This document shows, in pieces, positions 60,201 through 64,000 of a DNA stretch of 64,000 nucleotides. The translations under genes were made by a program, and so were the position numbers. The stretch's first letter is position 1; each line of letters starts with the position of its first letter. Below the pieces are notes generated by a model that saw nothing but the letters and a program-made list of their open reading frames with translations, made no database searches and was not told the origin of the DNA. This stretch comes from Mesocentrotus franciscanus (lineage: Eukaryota; Echinodermata; Echinoidea; Camarodonta; Strongylocentrotidae). Location of the stretch: assembly GCA_037976565.1 (NCBI GenBank), contig CP137666.1, positions 2,075,495 to 2,139,494 on the forward strand, in the 5' to 3' direction.

Positions 60201-61247
60201 ATGATACATTGTCATGTTGACTCTGTTCAACAAAACTTTCTTTGACCAGGAACAACCAAATATAACAATCCCTACATTTTTCTGAATAAAGAATAATATT
60301 ATTATTCTTTAAGTTTACATCACAGATGTACACGAAAGCTCTTATCATCAAAACAAGCAGAAATGTATAAACATAGCCAGGAAGAATAGCTTCTAATCAG
60401 GATGATGACACCTCCATTAAACCCAGGATCACCAAACAAGACGGCAACAGGGCACAGCTCCATGCACAAGGTACTGTCTTAGCTGCCAGCATAGGCTGCC
60501 TGCCCTGGATTCCCTTTAGTCAACACTGACCTAATATTCAGCTAGCATGAAATTAACCGTACTGACAGATAATCATTTTTCAAGGGCTCCCCTATGTTTA
60601 CTTTATGAGTCTCAAGACATTGCTAGACTAGAGACAGGCATTTCAAAGAGGGTGCTAAGACAAGAGGGAGAGAGAGTGGATGGGGATAAAATTGAAAATG
60701 GAATTGAAGGTAGGATGGCTATAAGAGTGCAAGGACAACAATGCGAAAGCAGGTCTAGTTGAGAGAGAGGGTTGGAGGGGAGGGTCAAGATAGGTACCAC
60801 ATGGATTTAATGGACATAGGCAACAGAAAGGTACATGTGGCCTCCCCTTAATTAAAAAAAAAAAGACTTAGAGGTGGGGACAAACTTCAATTTCAGTTTT
60901 CAGGAAGGTTAAAACTCTGAATGGAATGACTAGGACATAACAGAAACCTATGATGAAAGATGAGAGGAAGACATTTGGGCATTTGGAGGCATCTTTTTAG
61001 AGAATTATTATAAAAAGTGAGCAAACTTCTACAAGTGGCAGCTGGTTTTGAATATGCTGAAACTATGAAAGGAGGATTGAAACTCGTATAGCAGCTGTCA
61101 ATGAAGAAACCCATCTGGTTTACAAATAGTCATGCATGTATCATATTGACTTGATTACATTATTAAAAAACAGGCAAACATGTTGACCTAATTTCATACA
61201 GAATACAATCTGAACTGGAAACTTTCAGAAACAGGAACACCAGCTAG
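57300..61247. other. Non-coding region, no gene found
   Basis: AT-rich sequence with an ATT repeat near 57662-57680, a G run at about 58576-58585, an 18- to 19-base T run near 58992-59010, and the palindrome AAAGAATAATATTATTATTC near 60288. None of the open frames, up to about 73 codons, resembles a known protein. Confidence 0.6.
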
Positions 61248-61255
61248 GAGTCCAT

Positions 61256-61396
61256 CAGTGGCGGATCCAGGGGGTGCCAAATTTTTTTTGCTCACCCCCC
61301 ACTGAGCAAAAATCGACCGGCACGATTTTCAAATTTTCGCACGAAGTGGGCCCCTTTTTAGGCCCCCTCCCTTGCCGCCGGCTGGATCCGCCCCTG
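61256..61396. mobile_element. hAT-like MITE with 8-bp target duplication
   Basis: The 141-bp element has ends CAGTGGCGGATCCAG and (reverse complement) CAGGGGCGGATCCAG, one mismatch in 15. GAGTCCAT directly precedes it (61248-61255) and directly follows it (61397-61404), a perfect 8-bp target duplication. CAG-starting inverted repeats with 8-bp duplications are diagnostic of hAT elements. It has no transposase, so it would depend on another copy in the genome. The intact duplication suggests a fairly recent insertion. Confidence 0.88.
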
Positions 61397-61409
61397 GAGT
61401 CCATAGACC

Positions 61410-61970
61410 ATAGGAGGGGTTGCCAGTTGCAACAGGATCCATGGGAAACACAAAAAGGAAACATTCAGTCAAATATAAAAAATTGAGGATATTTTATATC
61501 TCCCTAAGGTAATGTGTAGTAAATCAATTTCCATCAATTGGCCAACATTGTATGTTACATTTTAAGAACATGATACGTTGTATCCATTAGATGTTGTTCA
61601 TTTTTCAATCAAGTAAAAGGAATTTGCAACAGATAATAAATACCTTAGGTATGAAGCACCTGCACCATACTGAACAAAAAACAGAATATCTGAAAATGTC
61701 ACCAGTTGGGATTTTTATTTCATCCTATAGAAGAAGAGACAAGCTTCTTTGTAATCCTATACTGGACGTGGGAATGCATCACTCCAGGGAAAACTGGGGC
61801 ACAGACATTGAAGAGGATGAAACTCATGAGATAACTGGCTTGCGGATACACTTTGATGTCTGGGATTATGATGAAATATTATAAGAGTTTAAGCTTTGCA
61901 ATATCAGTCAGGACTGCCTGCGAGCCCCAATGTATTTGATGGAGAGAAAGTGGAGGGGTAATATAATGGT
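61410..61970. other. Non-coding stretch between the hAT MITE and the GA tract
   Basis: A 97-codon open frame on the plus strand at 61591-61884 has a mixed, protein-like composition but no motif I recognise, and no splice or family support. I leave it as unassigned. Confidence 0.5.
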
Positions 61971-61974
61971 GTGT

Positions 61975-62084
61975 GGGGAGGGGGAGAGGGAGAGTGGGAA
62001 AGGAGGGAGAGAGAGAGGGAGAGGGAGGGAGAAAGAGAGAGAGAGGGAGAGGGAGAGGGAGAGGGAGAGAGAGATAGAGAGAGA

Positions 62085-62122
<38 letters not shown>

Positions 62123-62294
62123 GGTGAGGGGAGGGAGGGGAGGGAGAGGGGAGGGGAGGGAAAGGGAAAGGAAGAGAGGGAGAGAGGGAGAGGCTGAGAG
62201 AGAGAGAGAGGAGAGAGAGGGAGAGGGGGAGAGGAGGGATAGGGGGAGATAGGGGGAGACAGGGGAGGGGGGAGACAGGGGAGGGAGGGAGGGG
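61975..62294 (+). repeat. ~320-base polypurine (GA/GGGA) tract
   Basis: The plus strand is almost entirely A and G for about 320 bases, with only isolated T or C. GAGGGA, GGGAGA and pure GA segments alternate. It explains the long Ser/Pro/Leu frames read from the opposite strand. Mirror symmetry makes triplex DNA possible. Confidence 0.93.
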
Positions 62295-62814
62295 CAGCAC
62301 TCAGTATCACTTGGTGTCACACCAGACAACCGTCTGAAGTAAACACCAGTTAAAATTCCTTCTGCCCTGCAATAAAGACATGGAGTGATGTGCTGGGCCC
62401 CCATATATATTAGGACACATGTCTGAAGTGAACGTGAGGTACATTGTCATGGTAACACCTTGCCCATCTGTGAAACACGTGCTGAGCAGAGGCAGCAGCT
62501 TTTTCAAACGTAAATTGTACTTCATACAAAATTAAATCACGCATCAGACGAATAATAAAAATTACACATAGGTCTAACTAAATTATATTTGTTATTTGCT
62601 ATTTAAAACACTAAAACATGTTATTATTGTCAATCTACCTTCAGCAAACGGACCTCATTGTTAACATCAATAGAGCAAGGGTGCACACAACAGAGTGGGG
62701 TCTTCCAGTTTCTACCCCATGCATTTATAATAGATCTACTAGCACAAGAGGCAAATGCAGCGTAACCTCCGAGATTACATTGCGTCGATGATCTAGCACG
62801 ACTTTTACCTCATG

Positions 62815-62880
62815 TTTGTGCGGTGTTTGTGCGGTGTTTGTGCCATGTTCGTGCTTTGTCGTGCTTTGTCCTTTGTGCTG
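62815..62880. repeat. Short tandem repeat, TGTTTGTGCGG and TCGTGCTTTG units
   Basis: Three 11-base units of the TGTTTGTGCGG type are followed by two 10-base units of TCGTGCTTTG. Confidence 0.75.
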
Positions 62881-62970
62881 TGATCGAGTGTTTATATTTA
62901 CAGTGAACAAGGGGTGATTCCGCATGACCTCTGGAGGTTACCTCGCATTTTGGGCAGATATAAACGGGGT

Positions 62971-63096
<126 letters not shown>

Positions 63097-63099
63097 GCA

Positions 63100-64000
63100 A
63101 TTGTATACAATTTGGGAGTGATAAAGAATAGAATAGAAATGAATGGATAAAAACAATTACATTTGACTAAAGAACAAGCTCCTAACTAGACAAATAGTGA
63201 GATGTTGATCCTTATGAATGATAAAAGAAAAGAATCCAGCCACAAAAGTAAATATGGGGACTCGGGGAGACAGATAATGGGAGGAAATCAGATGTAACAA
63301 AGATGCCATCCGATATCAGAATCTGCATGATTTAGAGTGAAAAAGGGGGTTTTTATGAAAAGGAAACTGAAAGCAAGAGGCGGCACATCCGAAGTAGCTT
63401 GGTATTCCCTCTATCCTATGACTCATCTACTTCCATCTTCTATCATCCTCAATCAAATGGTCAATAGTCTACACTACCAGCCCCATTCTAAAATTTCAAC
63501 ATGGGATGGATTAGTGGATATGAGCCCCCCAAAATACCACTCTGAGCTCTAGTCAAAGAATGATAACAATCCGAGTAGTTTGTATATACACATAATATTC
63601 TCTGTGGTAAGAATATCATGCTTCCCCTTTCAGATTTGTTCAAATTAACACCAGTTTTGTCCACTTGACAATTACAATTGTCACATTACATTGATTAATT
63701 TCACACTTTGGTATGCCTCATTCAACAAGACTGTGGAGTGAAACAAACATCAATCATTTGTATTAGGATGGGCATTTGCATAATAACACATAATGTATAT
63801 GACTACATGCAATACATATAATTTATTACCAATCGAAACCTCAACCATTACTTATTTACTATGATCATAATCAAGATTGAATTAAAGCACACATTAAAAC
63901 TGTCAGAAGAAGAGTCTGTGATTAAAGACAAAAGTAACATGGTCTGTTGGGTTGTCACTGTCTGGTTTACAAGTACTTCAATGATTACAATTTGTCATGC
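63100..64000. other. Right-hand end of window, no feature recognised
   Basis: AT-rich sequence without a recognisable exon, RNA gene or repeat structure. Confidence 0.5.

Noticed and set aside
61591..61884. 97-codon plus-strand frame
   Set aside because: No recognised motif, and no evidence of a promoter, splice sites or homology.
61879..62404. Ser/Pro/Leu-rich frames of 130-166 codons
   Set aside because: They are read from the GA/CT microsatellite and lack any non-repetitive domain.

Overview
This window is eukaryotic, AT-rich, intron-rich genomic DNA. It most likely comes from a marine invertebrate deuterostome, probably a sea urchin or another echinoderm. The reasons are vertebrate-like GT-AG gene structure, one strongly conserved gene with multi-kilobase introns, many copies of the palindrome TACATGTA, and many short inverted-repeat (MITE-like) elements and GA, TA and CT microsatellites. 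The organism call is inference; no marker gene fixes it.

The only gene I can support is the 5' part of an AGAP gene (Arf-GAP with GTPase-like, PH and ankyrin domains; the AGAP1/AGAP3, centaurin-gamma, Drosophila CenG1A family) on the minus strand. Nine coding exons can be placed to the base: 46468-46279, 25369-25311, 23341-23254, 22797-22570, 14600-14466, 12233-11869, 5184-5068, 1986-1882 and 1449-1266. All junctions follow GT-AG and the reading frame stays open across every splice, giving 490 complete codons plus one base. They encode a short basic N-terminus, the GTPase-like domain (P-loop, DxxG, TQD in place of NKxD, ETCA), a Ser/Pro/Gly/Gln-rich linker, and the first half of the split PH domain. 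The rest of the PH domain, the ArfGAP zinc finger and the ankyrin repeats must lie beyond base 1.

The introns (intron 1 is about 20.9 kb) and the region upstream of the first exon (46469-64000) hold no other gene I can defend. They do hold structured non-coding sequence. This includes a 27-bp minisatellite of about 36 units (7017-7993), a seven-copy family of roughly 75-bp palindromic elements, and a PIF/Harbinger-like MITE with TAA target duplications (606-829). There is also a hAT-like MITE with an 8-bp target duplication (61256-61396), several longer terminal-inverted-repeat elements, an inverted pair of about 200-bp repeat arms next to exon 8, a family with telomere-like CCCTAA cores, perfect hairpins, a G-rich tract, and long GA tracts. 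The 500-N gap at 46967-47466 is bounded by the same 18 bases on both sides, so it is probably a false gap between overlapping contigs.

I did not find a new multi-gene system. The observations most worth following are the alternative-looking basic first exon of AGAP, the minisatellite that starts at the end of a palindromic MITE, and the false gap just upstream of the first exon.
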